Shown here: positions 24,547-32,037 of the stretch, piece after piece
Numbering within the stretch: the stretch's first letter is position 1
Layout of the letters: each line of letters opens with the position of its first letter
Assembly (NCBI GenBank): GCA_001898145.1
Contig: MKSR01000047.1
Span: forward strand, 248,001 to 312,000
Length of the DNA: 64,000 bases
Direction of reading: 5' to 3'
Source of the DNA: Dyadobacter sp. 50-39
Lineage (GTDB): Bacteria > Bacteroidota > Bacteroidia > Cytophagales > Spirosomataceae
The notes under the pieces: model-generated
Databases searched by the model: none
Told to the model about the DNA's origin: nothing
The model's input: only the letters and a program-made list of their open reading frames with translations
Position numbers and translations under genes: made by a program

Positions 24547-25818
24547 ATGAGTATGTTCAATAAAGCCAAATATTTGTCTTTGCTCGTGCTGTTGGGAGCT
24601 TGGGGATGTACTTCAAATCAGTATACATCCCGTTCGGGCGGAGGATACGATGATCTCTATGGAGGAAACTCCGGCGGAGGCCTTGTGTTGACCGACCGTT
24701 CAGGGGATCAGGAAGTATCCCGTTCGGATAACCCGGATTACGCTTATACAGGCAATTATTCTGAAAACGGCACAGCAGACTATTACGACGAAAACTACCT
24801 TTCATCCAGGGCCGTCAAGCGCCAGGTGTCGACAGACGTTGGCTATAATGCCGGTTTTGTCGACGGTTACAATTCAGCCAGTTTAAATAATCCCTACTAT
24901 GGTGGTCTGGGTTCATACTGGCCCGGCAGCTATGCGGGTCTGTCCTTGAACTTCGGTTACGGCGGTTTCAGGATGCGTCCTTCAATCGGATTCGGTTTCG
25001 GATCTGGTTTCGGATACTCGCCTTGGGGATATTCTCCGTGGAATTACGGCAGTATGCTGGGCTACGGTTACGATCCGTTTTACAGTCCTTGGGGATATAG
25101 CCCCTGGGGTTATAACAGCATGTATGGTTGGGGTGGAGGTTACTACGATGGTTTCTATGGTGGTTACGGCTATTCTCCATGGGCATACAGCCGCCCGGTT
25201 ATCGTCATCAACAACCCGGAGAGAGGTTATTCGAGAACCTATGGCCCGCGTGTAGTAGATGCCAGCAGAAACCGCAGCAGCGAGCGTTATAATTCCAACT
25301 TTGTGAATTCGTCGCGCTCAAGGTCCGAAAACGCCACGAGAGGAGGCCGTGTGATCTCCGGTGACACTTATGCTGCACCAAGATCGGAGCGCTCCGGCCG
25401 TGGTAACGCGGTGGCTAACGGTCGTGGCAGGACAAGTGGAGAGTCGTTTGGTTCGCGGGGTGTGGTAGATGGCAGTAATGTCTATTATTCTCGCCCTCGT
25501 TCCGCTAACTCGAGTAACTATTCGTCCGAGGGAGGCAATACCAATGGCGCAAGTTACTATTCAAGTCCGCGTTCTTCGAGAAGCTCGTCTTCTTATAGCA
25601 CGCCTTCATACAACAACAGTACGCCATCAAGAAGCCAGTCGGATTACAGCACGCCTAACAGGAGCTACTCAACGCCGAGAAGCGAATCTTACAGCGCTCC
25701 AACCAGGACCTATAGCCAACCATCGTACAGTGCTCCTTCAAGAAGTTACAGTGCACCGTCCAGCAGTGGAGGGGGCGGCGGTGGAAGTTCAAGTCGTTCT
25801 TCGAGAGGACCAAGATAA
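24547..25818 (+). CDS. Low-complexity Tyr/Ser/Gly/Pro-rich probable lipoprotein
   Basis: The protein has 423 residues. A hydrophobic start (SLLVLLGAWGC) places a Cys at residue 21; the lipobox is loose because Trp stands at -2. Residues 100-205 carry aromatic-glycine repeats with several copies of YSPWGYSPW-like units. Residues 215-310 are Arg/Ser/Asn-rich, and 315-423 repeat YSTP, YSAP and SRSYS units before a Gly6 run and a basic end. The composition is that of a disordered, prion-like polypeptide. I recognise no enzyme domain. Similar proteins of unknown role occur in Cytophagales. A consensus promoter lies upstream and a terminator downstream, so it is its own unit. Confidence 0.8.
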   Translation: MSMFNKAKYLSLLVLLGAWGCTSNQYTSRSGGGYDDLYGGNSGGGLVLTDRSGDQEVSRSDNPDYAYTGNYSENGTADYYDENYLSSRAVKRQVSTDVGYNAGFVDGYNSASLNNPYYGGLGSYWPGSYAGLSLNFGYGGFRMRPSIGFGFGSGFGYSPWGYSPWNYGSMLGYGYDPFYSPWGYSPWGYNSMYGWGGGYYDGFYGGYGYSPWAYSRPVIVINNPERGYSRTYGPRVVDASRNRSSERYNSNFVNSSRSRSENATRGGRVISGDTYAAPRSERSGRGNAVANGRGRTSGESFGSRGVVDGSNVYYSRPRSANSSNYSSEGGNTNGASYYSSPRSSRSSSSYSTPSYNNSTPSRSQSDYSTPNRSYSTPRSESYSAPTRTYSQPSYSAPSRSYSAPSSSGGGGGGSSSRSSRGPR

Positions 25819-25852
25819 TCTGCGACTGTCCTGATTTTGTGATAGTCAACCT

Positions 25853-25886
25853 AAACCCTGCAAGATGTCATAATTTTGCAGGGTTT
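25853..25886 (+). terminator. Intrinsic terminator before the FadL-like gene
   Basis: A perfect 11-bp stem AAACCCTGCAA/TTGCAGGGTTT with a 12-base loop, followed by TCGTTT. It lies 35 bases after the previous stop codon and 15 bases before the next start. Confidence 0.85.
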
Positions 25887-25900
25887 TCGTTTAAATTGTA

Positions 25901-27481
25901 ATGAAACACGTATCAACCGCCATGTCAAAAACATACTCGGGAATCGCGCTGCTCGTTTCCCTGCTCACTTCATCAGCGGCAGTCGGACAATATGCTACCG
26001 ACGCCCTTCGCTATTCCGAAATAAACCAGACTGGTACTGCGCGCTTTCAGGCGTTGGGCGGAAACCATGCCTCGATCGGAGGGGATGCCAGCTCCATATA
26101 CGGTAACCCGGCGGGATTGGGCTTCTACAACCGATCAGAATTGACGCTCAGCCCGGCCGTAACGATTGCCGGAACATCTGCGGCTTACCTGGGCAATACC
26201 GAGAAACAGAATAGTAGCCTGTTTAACATTCCACAAGCTTCGGTGGTGTTCGCCAGTCAGCCAGGGTTTCAGCGAAAGTGGAAACGTTCGTCATTTGGCG
26301 TCTCGTTTTCACGCCAGCAATCATTTCAGAACGGGTATCGCTACGGTGGAAGGAACAATAACAGCGCCTATATCGATAATGTATTGGAGAGCGTCAACAA
26401 TGCTTCTCCACCTTATACGATCAAAGAACTAGAAGATGGTTTGCAGAATAATCCGGGCGGTAATCCGGTAGCCAGCTCTATACCCGTAGCCTATTATCAA
26501 ATGTATCTGATTAATCCTACAAGTGCCTCAGGCCCTCCGTTCGCAGCGATCGATGGGCAGAGCGTAGTAGATCAATCGGGGGATTTCACTTCAACCGGGG
26601 CCACCTCTCAATGGACCTTTGCCTATGCGGGCAACCTGAACGATAAATTTTACCTGGGAGGTAATGTTGGATTCAGCAGGATCAAATACGACTATTCGTC
26701 CAGGTTTAGTGACGATTACATAAACAGCCCATCGTTGACTTACATCGATCAGTTCGAAGATTTCACGGTTCGCGGTACCGGGTTCAATGCGTCGCTGGGC
26801 GCCATTTATAAATTCAATCCAATGTTCCAGATCGGAGGAACGCTCATCAGCCCGACTTTTAGCGCCAGTAAAGAGACGTACAGCCAAAGTGTAGCCGCCG
26901 GTTTTGTGGGCGGAAAGGTAAAGGATGCTGATGGAAACCTGATTACACCGCCTTACACGTCGCTGCCTATTTCGCCCAATGATTTTGAATATAACCTGGT
27001 TGGCCCAATGCGGGGTAATTTGGGCGGTACTGTGTTTTTCCAAAACAAAGGTTTCCTGACTGCAACGATTGAATACATCGGTTACAGCGGGATGCGGGCA
27101 AGAACCAGTTTTTTAGATGCAACAGGCAACCAGGACTTTAAGGATAATACGAAGGCAGAAATTCAGGACACATTTCGGAATACCGTCAATTTCAGGCTTG
27201 GCGGGGAGATTCGGGCGAAGATTTTCCGTGCACGCATAGGAGGCGCCTACATTTCAGATCCTTACCTTGAACGCACGGACGGTATCGATCGCAGTAAACT
27301 GCTATTCTCGGCAGGTGTAGGCATGCGCAGCGACCGCTTTTTCGTGGATTTGACAGGAACATTTACCACTTACAAATCGGCTTATACGCCTTACTATCTC
27401 AAGAATCCCAACAACTATGCGTCTGTTGAGATCACTAACAAGCCGATCAACGTCATGTTGACGGCAGGTGTGTTTTTCTAA
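25901..27481 (+). CDS. FadL/OmpP1-type outer-membrane protein
   Basis: The protein has 526 residues with a signal peptide (YSGIALLVSLLTSSAAVGQ). An alternative ATG seven codons later (MSKTYSG) is possible. The mature start YATDALRYSEINQTGTARFQALGG and GGDASSIYGNPAGLGFYNRSE are typical of the OMPP1/FadL/TodX group as seen in Bacteroidota. The rest alternates short amphipathic strands with Gly/Asn turns, consistent with a 14-strand barrel, and ends in an aromatic residue (VMLTAGVFF) as expected for an outer-membrane barrel. FadL proteins take up hydrophobic compounds; the substrate here is unknown. Confidence 0.88.
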   Translation: MKHVSTAMSKTYSGIALLVSLLTSSAAVGQYATDALRYSEINQTGTARFQALGGNHASIGGDASSIYGNPAGLGFYNRSELTLSPAVTIAGTSAAYLGNTEKQNSSLFNIPQASVVFASQPGFQRKWKRSSFGVSFSRQQSFQNGYRYGGRNNNSAYIDNVLESVNNASPPYTIKELEDGLQNNPGGNPVASSIPVAYYQMYLINPTSASGPPFAAIDGQSVVDQSGDFTSTGATSQWTFAYAGNLNDKFYLGGNVGFSRIKYDYSSRFSDDYINSPSLTYIDQFEDFTVRGTGFNASLGAIYKFNPMFQIGGTLISPTFSASKETYSQSVAAGFVGGKVKDADGNLITPPYTSLPISPNDFEYNLVGPMRGNLGGTVFFQNKGFLTATIEYIGYSGMRARTSFLDATGNQDFKDNTKAEIQDTFRNTVNFRLGGEIRAKIFRARIGGAYISDPYLERTDGIDRSKLLFSAGVGMRSDRFFVDLTGTFTTYKSAYTPYYLKNPNNYASVEITNKPINVMLTAGVFF

Positions 27482-27494
27482 GAATGTCACGGAT

Positions 27495-27539
27495 TTATAA
27501 TCGAAAAAACCTGCTCACAGCAGGTTTTTTCGATTATAA
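27495..27539. terminator. Very strong bidirectional terminator overlapping the aroK stop codon
   Basis: A perfect 21-bp stem (27495-27515 with 27519-27539) around a CAC loop, with A6 on the left arm and T6 on the right arm. It closes both the FadL-like gene and aroK; the aroK stop codon (27536-27534) is part of the right arm. Confidence 0.93.
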
Positions 27540-28037
27540 CAAGGGTGTAAGCACTTCCAGCAAATGGCTGACGTCTATTTCTCCCTTTAATGTAAAATCG
27601 GCCTGTGAATAATAAGGTATTCGGTCGGTGATGCGACTTCGCAGTGTGTCCACGAGCGATGTGGCGCCGGAGAGAATGGGACGGTCATCCTTGCCATGGT
27701 TTTCGATCCTTCTGGCGAGGTCTTCCGCCGGGACGTCGAGGAAAATGCTGACACCCATTTCCTTTATCACCTTCATATTATCGAAGAAACACGGCGTACC
27801 ACCACCGGAAGCGAGAACAATGCCTTGTTGTGTGGCAGTGTCTTTCAAAATGCGGGTCTCCACCTCCCGGAAATAGTCTTCTCCTTTTTGTGCAAAAATG
27901 GCAGAAATCTCCATTCCCTGGTCTTTCTCGATCAGTTTGTCGAGGTCTATGAACCGGTAGTTCAATGCGCGCGCCAGCTTCTTCCCCAGCGTTGTTTTGC
28001 CGGAAGACATCATCCCGACGAGTATTATATTGTTCAT
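27534..28037 (-). CDS. aroK: Shikimate kinase
   Basis: It phosphorylates shikimate in the aromatic amino-acid pathway. The ATG at 28037 (MNNIILVGMMSSGKTTLGKK) gives 167 residues; an ATG at 28058 would nearly touch the upstream gene's stop and adds MTDTNSK. The P-loop GMMSSGKTT is at residues 8-16. DLDKLIEKDQGMEIS holds the substrate-binding Asp, EDYFREVE holds the conserved Arg, and LASGGGTPCF the Gly-rich loop. Lid and adenine residues follow in DDRPILSG. It lies two bases after the upstream DoxX-type gene if the longer start is used, so the two are probably co-transcribed. Confidence 0.95.
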   Translation of the reverse strand: MNNIILVGMMSSGKTTLGKKLARALNYRFIDLDKLIEKDQGMEISAIFAQKGEDYFREVETRILKDTATQQGIVLASGGGTPCFFDNMKVIKEMGVSIFLDVPAEDLARRIENHGKDDRPILSGATSLVDTLRSRITDRIPYYSQADFTLKGEIDVSHLLEVLTPLL

Positions 28038-28059
28038 CTTACTGTTGGTGTCGGTCACA

Positions 28060-29151
28060 TTATTTGACGAGGCCTACCACCTCTTCGGCGGTAGGGGTAT
28101 CGTTGTAATGCCATTTGCCTTTCACTACGCCGTCTTTCAGCAGCCACAGGCCGGGGTTTGAGCGCAAAATCGTTTTAAGTACCGTCGCATCCACGTAGTA
28201 ATACGGAGCAGTGAGCTGGTGCTGCGATAGAAAATTCTCGATATCGGCGCTGTTGCCTGAGGTGAGTATAATCGGTTCGATGCCCTGGCCTTTTACCGCA
28301 TTGATCAGCTTATTAATGTCAGGCAATGCCGCGGTGTTAATGTCGGTAAGACTTTTGATAATCAGAAAGAGTTTTTTGCCCTGGAATGTACTTTCTGTAA
28401 AATCTCCCTCGTCATTCCAGACTTTATAGTCCGTGATTTTAGGCTTGGCATCCTCATTCAATACTACCATTTCTTTGAATTTCAAGGTAGTATCACTTGG
28501 ATATTGCTCATATTCAAGTGTTTTGCCGTCTTTTTCGAATACATACTGATAGCGTAGCGGTTCAGACGGTTTCATTTGGGCTGGAATACTTGCCCCAACG
28601 CGGTAAGGCAGCAAATCGACAATCGGAAGGTGGCGCAGCGCATAAACGGCCACACCCAGAGAAACCAGCGTCGAAATCACCACAATGATGCCGGTAGGGT
28701 AGGATGTGAATTTCTTTCGGTAGTATACGATTACCAAAATCAGTATTAACAGCAATATATCCTTACCAAACGATGTCCATGGCGTGAGCTTGATCGCCGC
28801 CCCGAAGCATCCGCAATCAGTAACCTTGTTGAAATAGGCCGAATAGAATGTTAGGAATGTAAAGAAAACGATAATCGCCAGCAGCAGCCAGGAAATGGTT
28901 TTGGGCTTGTAAGCGACAAGTAACGCAATGCCTAGCACAACCTCTGCCGTGCAAAGGAAGACCGAGAAATACAGCGCCAGCGGCACCAGAGCCATGAAGA
29001 AATCATGCAATGCCGGAAGATCGGTTGCGAAAACCTCGAAGTATTCTTCCAGCTTGTACTGTGTCCCGATCGGGTCGTTCAGCTTGATGATTCCGGAAAA
29101 GATGAATAGTAATCCTACTACGACTCGTGAGATCTGGGCAAAGATTTTCAT
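28060..29151 (-). CDS. DoxX/MauE-type membrane protein with C-terminal thioredoxin-like domain
   Basis: I chose the ATG at 29151 (MKIFAQISRVVVGLLFIFSG) because upstream residues are low-quality and overlap the neighbouring gene; this gives 363 residues. Four or five membrane segments come first, with FSGIIKLNDPIGTQYKLEEYFEVF, the signature of the DoxX-like family of Bacteroidota (BT_3928 type). A CGCFGAA motif near residue 105 recalls MauE/VKOR-like redox Cys pairs. The second half (about 200-363) looks like a thioredoxin-fold domain, but no CxxC is visible there. It may handle envelope redox or oxidative stress; that is inference. It lies in a run DUF1599, DoxX, aroK. Confidence 0.8.
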   Translation of the reverse strand: MKIFAQISRVVVGLLFIFSGIIKLNDPIGTQYKLEEYFEVFATDLPALHDFFMALVPLALYFSVFLCTAEVVLGIALLVAYKPKTISWLLLAIIVFFTFLTFYSAYFNKVTDCGCFGAAIKLTPWTSFGKDILLLILILVIVYYRKKFTSYPTGIIVVISTLVSLGVAVYALRHLPIVDLLPYRVGASIPAQMKPSEPLRYQYVFEKDGKTLEYEQYPSDTTLKFKEMVVLNEDAKPKITDYKVWNDEGDFTESTFQGKKLFLIIKSLTDINTAALPDINKLINAVKGQGIEPIILTSGNSADIENFLSQHQLTAPYYYVDATVLKTILRSNPGLWLLKDGVVKGKWHYNDTPTAEEVVGLVK

Positions 29152-29183
29152 TGCAAACTGGACGGCGGTTTGTTGTGTCTTCG

Positions 29184-29786
29184 TTAATTGGTCTGTAAGG
29201 CGTTCGATTTGATCAGACAGAATACCGAGTAGTTGATAATATCCTGGTAACCGGCTTTTACACCCTCGGAAACGAGTGTAAGTCCCTGGTTGTCTTCTAT
29301 CTGTTTGATCCTTAGCAGTTTCATGAGAATGATGTCCGTCATCGAGCTGACGCGCATATCTCGCCATGCTTCACCGTAGTCATGGTTTTTATTAAACAAC
29401 AATTCCTTCACTTCGTTCACCTGCTGGTTGTAAAGAATTGTTAATGCCGAATCGTCAATGTCCTGGTTTTGTTCTGCCGCCGCGATCTGGATCAACGCCA
29501 TGACACAATAATTGATAATGCCGATAAATTCGGAAGAGACGTCCTCATTTACTTTCTGTACACCTTTATCTTGGATTGTGCGGATGCGCTGGGCTTTGAT
29601 AAAGATCTGATCGGTGATCGAAGGGAGCCGCAGGATGCGCCAGGATGTTCCGTAGTCCTTGTTTTTTTTTGTAAAAAGATCTTGGCAATACTGAATGATT
29701 TCCTGATATTCCGATTCTGTGGATTTCACTGTTTCAAATGATTTAGAGACTTTCAGACGGTAGGAAGAGAATGCTTTGATATTCAT
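29184..29786 (-). CDS. DUF1599 protein with two internal repeats
   Basis: The protein has 200 residues from the ATG at 29786 (MNIKAFSSYRLKV); an ATG at 29822 would overlap the divergent folP gene. Two copies of one domain are visible: KKNKDYGTSWRILRLPSITDQIFIK with a C-terminal helix FIGIINYCVMALI, and FNKNHDYGEAWRDMRVSSMTDIILMK with DIINYSVFCLI. DUF1599 is described as a nucleotide-modification-associated domain. The paired DYGxxWR motifs likely form one shared site, which is an inference. It lies upstream of the DoxX gene with a 32-base gap. Confidence 0.85.
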   Translation of the reverse strand: MNIKAFSSYRLKVSKSFETVKSTESEYQEIIQYCQDLFTKKNKDYGTSWRILRLPSITDQIFIKAQRIRTIQDKGVQKVNEDVSSEFIGIINYCVMALIQIAAAEQNQDIDDSALTILYNQQVNEVKELLFNKNHDYGEAWRDMRVSSMTDIILMKLLRIKQIEDNQGLTLVSEGVKAGYQDIINYSVFCLIKSNALQTN

Positions 29787-29813
29787 TCCTTTGCCTGTTT
29801 TTGAAAAGAATTT

Positions 29814-30665
29814 ATGTTGCAAGTTAGTAAAAAAACGCTCAATATTCGGGGCACGCTGGTTGATCTGTCGACGCCTGTCGTAATGGGCATTATTAATATA
29901 ACCCCTGACTCATTTTACTCCGGAAGCCGGGTTGCCGGTGTCGACCAGGTGATAGACAAGGCAGGTCAGATGCTTTCCGAAGGTGCCTCGATGATCGATA
30001 TTGGCGGCTACTCTACCCGGCCTGGCGCCCGTGAAGTGAGCATTCAGCAGGAGGGCGACCGTATTGAATCGGCCATAGAGCCATTGGCTAAATTTTTTCC
30101 CGACCTGATCATTTCTGTGGATACCTTTCGGGCCGAAGTAGCCGAAAGGGGTATCCGCAAGGGCGCGCATATTATTAATGATGTGGCCGGCGGAAACCTC
30201 GACGACACGATGTTCGACACCGTCGCACGCCTGCGGGTACCTTACATATTAATGCATATGCGCGGGACGCCGCAAACGATGAATCGCCTGACGCATTATG
30301 ACCATCTGCTAGCCGACATTCTGCGGGATTTAGGACAGAAAATCGCGGTACTTCAAAGCAAGGGTGTTGCAGACCTGATCATCGATCCGGGTTTTGGATT
30401 TTCAAAAACCATTGCACAGAATTTTGAGCTGATGCGCCAGCTTCGACAATTCCAATTGCTCGGGTATCCTGTATTGGTAGGCATTTCACGCAAGACGACT
30501 ATTTATAAAACGTTAAATATTTCGGCGGATGAAGCGTTAAATGGCACGACAGTGCTCAATACTCTGGCATTGGAACGTGGTGCCTCGATCCTGCGTGTAC
30601 ATGATGTCGGGCCTGCCGTGGAAGCGGTAAAACTGTGGATGGCTGCGGGTAACTATCCAAATTAA
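29814..30665 (+). CDS. folP: Dihydropteroate synthase
   Basis: It joins 4-aminobenzoate to dihydropterin pyrophosphate in folate synthesis. The protein has 283 residues. The pterin-site signatures are MGIINITPDSFYSGSR near residue 24, IDIGGYSTRPGA, SVDTFRAEVA, INDVAGG, and DPGFGFSKT; the C-terminal GISRKTTIY holds the Lys/Arg that contact the substrates. The start codon is 27 bases from that of the divergent DUF1599 gene, so their promoters overlap. cdaA follows after 37 bases and is probably in the same operon, an arrangement common in Bacteroidota. Confidence 0.96.
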   Translation: MLQVSKKTLNIRGTLVDLSTPVVMGIINITPDSFYSGSRVAGVDQVIDKAGQMLSEGASMIDIGGYSTRPGAREVSIQQEGDRIESAIEPLAKFFPDLIISVDTFRAEVAERGIRKGAHIINDVAGGNLDDTMFDTVARLRVPYILMHMRGTPQTMNRLTHYDHLLADILRDLGQKIAVLQSKGVADLIIDPGFGFSKTIAQNFELMRQLRQFQLLGYPVLVGISRKTTIYKTLNISADEALNGTTVLNTLALERGASILRVHDVGPAVEAVKLWMAAGNYPN

Positions 30666-30702
30666 AATAGTAATTTAGTCGCTGTAAAATATCACCTTTC
30701 GT

Positions 30703-31506
30703 ATGCGTGTGGGTTTTCTGAACATCAATTGGGCTGATATCCTGGATGTTTTTTTAGTGTCCATTCTTCTTTATCAGGTATATACCCTTGTTCGGGGAAG
30801 TATTGCAAGCAGAGTTTTTCTGGGGTATTTGTTTGTTTACGTCTTCTACCTGGTCGTCAAAGGGCTGGGTCTGGGTCTGCTTACTGCCATCCTGCAATAT
30901 TTTATGGGCGTTGGTGCGGTCGCTTTGATCGTGATTTTTCAGCAGGAGATCCGACGTTTTTTGCTTATTATAGGTAAATCCACGATTTATACAAATAACG
31001 GTTTTCTCAAAAAGATTATCGGCAAGTCGATGTTGGACTTCAAGGTGAAAAACCTGAAAGAGGTGATCGATGCGAGCAAGTCGATTGCGGCAAACTTTAC
31101 AGGCGCATTGATTGTGCTCAACAAGCGTGACGACCTTGGTAAATATGTGGAAACCGGGGAAATGCTGGATGCGAGGGTTTCAAAGCCACTGCTTGTATCG
31201 CTTTTCAATCAGTACAGTGAGCTGCATGATGGAGCGGTGATTATCGTGGACGGTGTGTTAAAAGCGGCGCGCTGCGTATTGCCAGTCGCCGATGGCGTGG
31301 ATGTACCTTCGTCACTGGGCTTCCGGCATCGGGCTGCGATGGGTATGAGCGAGGCTACTGATGCGATCGTGATCGTGATCTCGGAGCAGACGGGCAAAAT
31401 CTCGCTGGCCGTCGAAGGCGAACTGCACAGTAATATTCCCTACAACGAGCTCGAATCGCGTATTGAAGAGTACCTGGCTTCTGACGTTCAGCGCATGCCG
31501 AAGTAG
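30703..31506 (+). CDS. cdaA: Diadenylate cyclase CdaA
   Basis: It makes cyclic di-AMP from two ATP. The protein has 267 residues. Three membrane segments cover about 12-90. The DAC domain follows with the two defining motifs, DGA at 176-178 (LHDGAVII) and RHR at 208-210 (GFRHRAAMG). The order folP-cdaA links this second messenger to folate and envelope genes in the phylum. c-di-AMP normally controls potassium uptake and turgor. No CdaR or GlmM gene lies beside it, unlike in Firmicutes. Confidence 0.96.
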   Translation: MRVGFLNINWADILDVFLVSILLYQVYTLVRGSIASRVFLGYLFVYVFYLVVKGLGLGLLTAILQYFMGVGAVALIVIFQQEIRRFLLIIGKSTIYTNNGFLKKIIGKSMLDFKVKNLKEVIDASKSIAANFTGALIVLNKRDDLGKYVETGEMLDARVSKPLLVSLFNQYSELHDGAVIIVDGVLKAARCVLPVADGVDVPSSLGFRHRAAMGMSEATDAIVIVISEQTGKISLAVEGELHSNIPYNELESRIEEYLASDVQRMPK

Positions 31507-31540
31507 GTTTATTTTAATTGAAATATATTTTGAAAGGAAA

Positions 31541-31572
31541 TTTGGCGTTTTCGGAAGCAATTTCTATTTTTG
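31541..31572 (+). promoter_or_regulatory. Bacteroidota-type promoter for rpsT
   Basis: TTTG (31541-31544), 20 bases, then TATTTTTG (31565-31572). The predicted start is near 31579, giving a leader of about 30 bases before the rpsT ATG. Both elements match the consensus. Confidence 0.8.
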
Positions 31573-31609
31573 CAGACCGAAATGAGAAATAGAAAAATAT
31601 TCATTACAA

Positions 31610-31873
31610 ATGGCAAATCATAAATCAGCTTTAAAAAGAATTCGCGCGAACGAAACCAAGCGTTTGCGTAATCGTTACCAGCACAAGACTACCCGTTCAT
31701 ACATCAAGAAATTGCGTGAAACGACTGATAAGGCAGTAGCTGTTGAAGTTTACAAAACCGTATCTTCAATGTTGGATCGTTTGGCAAAGAAAAATATCAT
31801 CCACAAGAAGAAAGCTTCAAACCAGAAGTCAAAATTGGCGAGGTTCGTCAACGGACTTTCTGTTGCAGCGTAA
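31610..31873 (+). CDS. rpsT: 30S ribosomal protein S20
   Basis: This small basic protein (87 residues) binds the 16S rRNA 5' domain and helix 44. The start MANHKSALKRIRANETKRLRN and the helical basic body (KKLRETTDKAVAVE, KKNIIHKKKASNQKSKLARF) are typical of bS20. It has its own consensus promoter and a strong terminator directly after it, so it is a single-gene unit. Confidence 0.98.
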   Translation: MANHKSALKRIRANETKRLRNRYQHKTTRSYIKKLRETTDKAVAVEVYKTVSSMLDRLAKKNIIHKKKASNQKSKLARFVNGLSVAA

Positions 31874-31891
31874 TTTCACTTCGTGTGACTG

Positions 31892-31918
31892 AAACCCCGG
31901 CAAATGCTTGCCGGGGTT
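31892..31918 (+). terminator. Intrinsic terminator after rpsT
   Basis: A perfect stem AAACCCCGGCAA (31892-31903) / TTGCCGGGGTTT (31907/31908-31918) with a 4-base loop, followed by TTTCTTTTTATT. Confidence 0.93.
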
Positions 31919-31947
31919 TTTCTTTTTATTGTATATTGCGCGTTCTG

Positions 31948-31989
31948 AAAGAACCTTGCACAGGTATAAACGCCCTTGCAAGGTTCTTT
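31948..31989 (+). repeat. Second hairpin between rpsT and the beta-propeller gene
   Basis: A perfect 13-bp inverted repeat AAAGAACCTTGCA (31948-31960) / TGCAAGGTTCTTT (31977-31989) around a 16-base loop, followed by TTGATG. It comes 30 bases after the rpsT terminator and 49 bases before the next gene. It may be a backup terminator, an attenuator in the leader of the next gene, or an operator. Confidence 0.55.
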
Positions 31990-32037
31990 TTGATGTAAGC
32001 TCAAATGTTCAAACCACCTAAAACTTAAATTCTTTCT

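Noticed and set aside
25871-25878. TAATTTTG within the terminator before the FadL-like gene as a promoter
   Set aside because: No TTG or TTTG at the required distance upstream; the element lies in the terminator loop and is probably chance.
28060-29367. Longer N-terminus of the DoxX-type protein
   Set aside because: The added 72 residues overlap the DUF1599 gene in the same strand and look like out-of-frame reading of it; the ATG at 29151 starts the first membrane segment.
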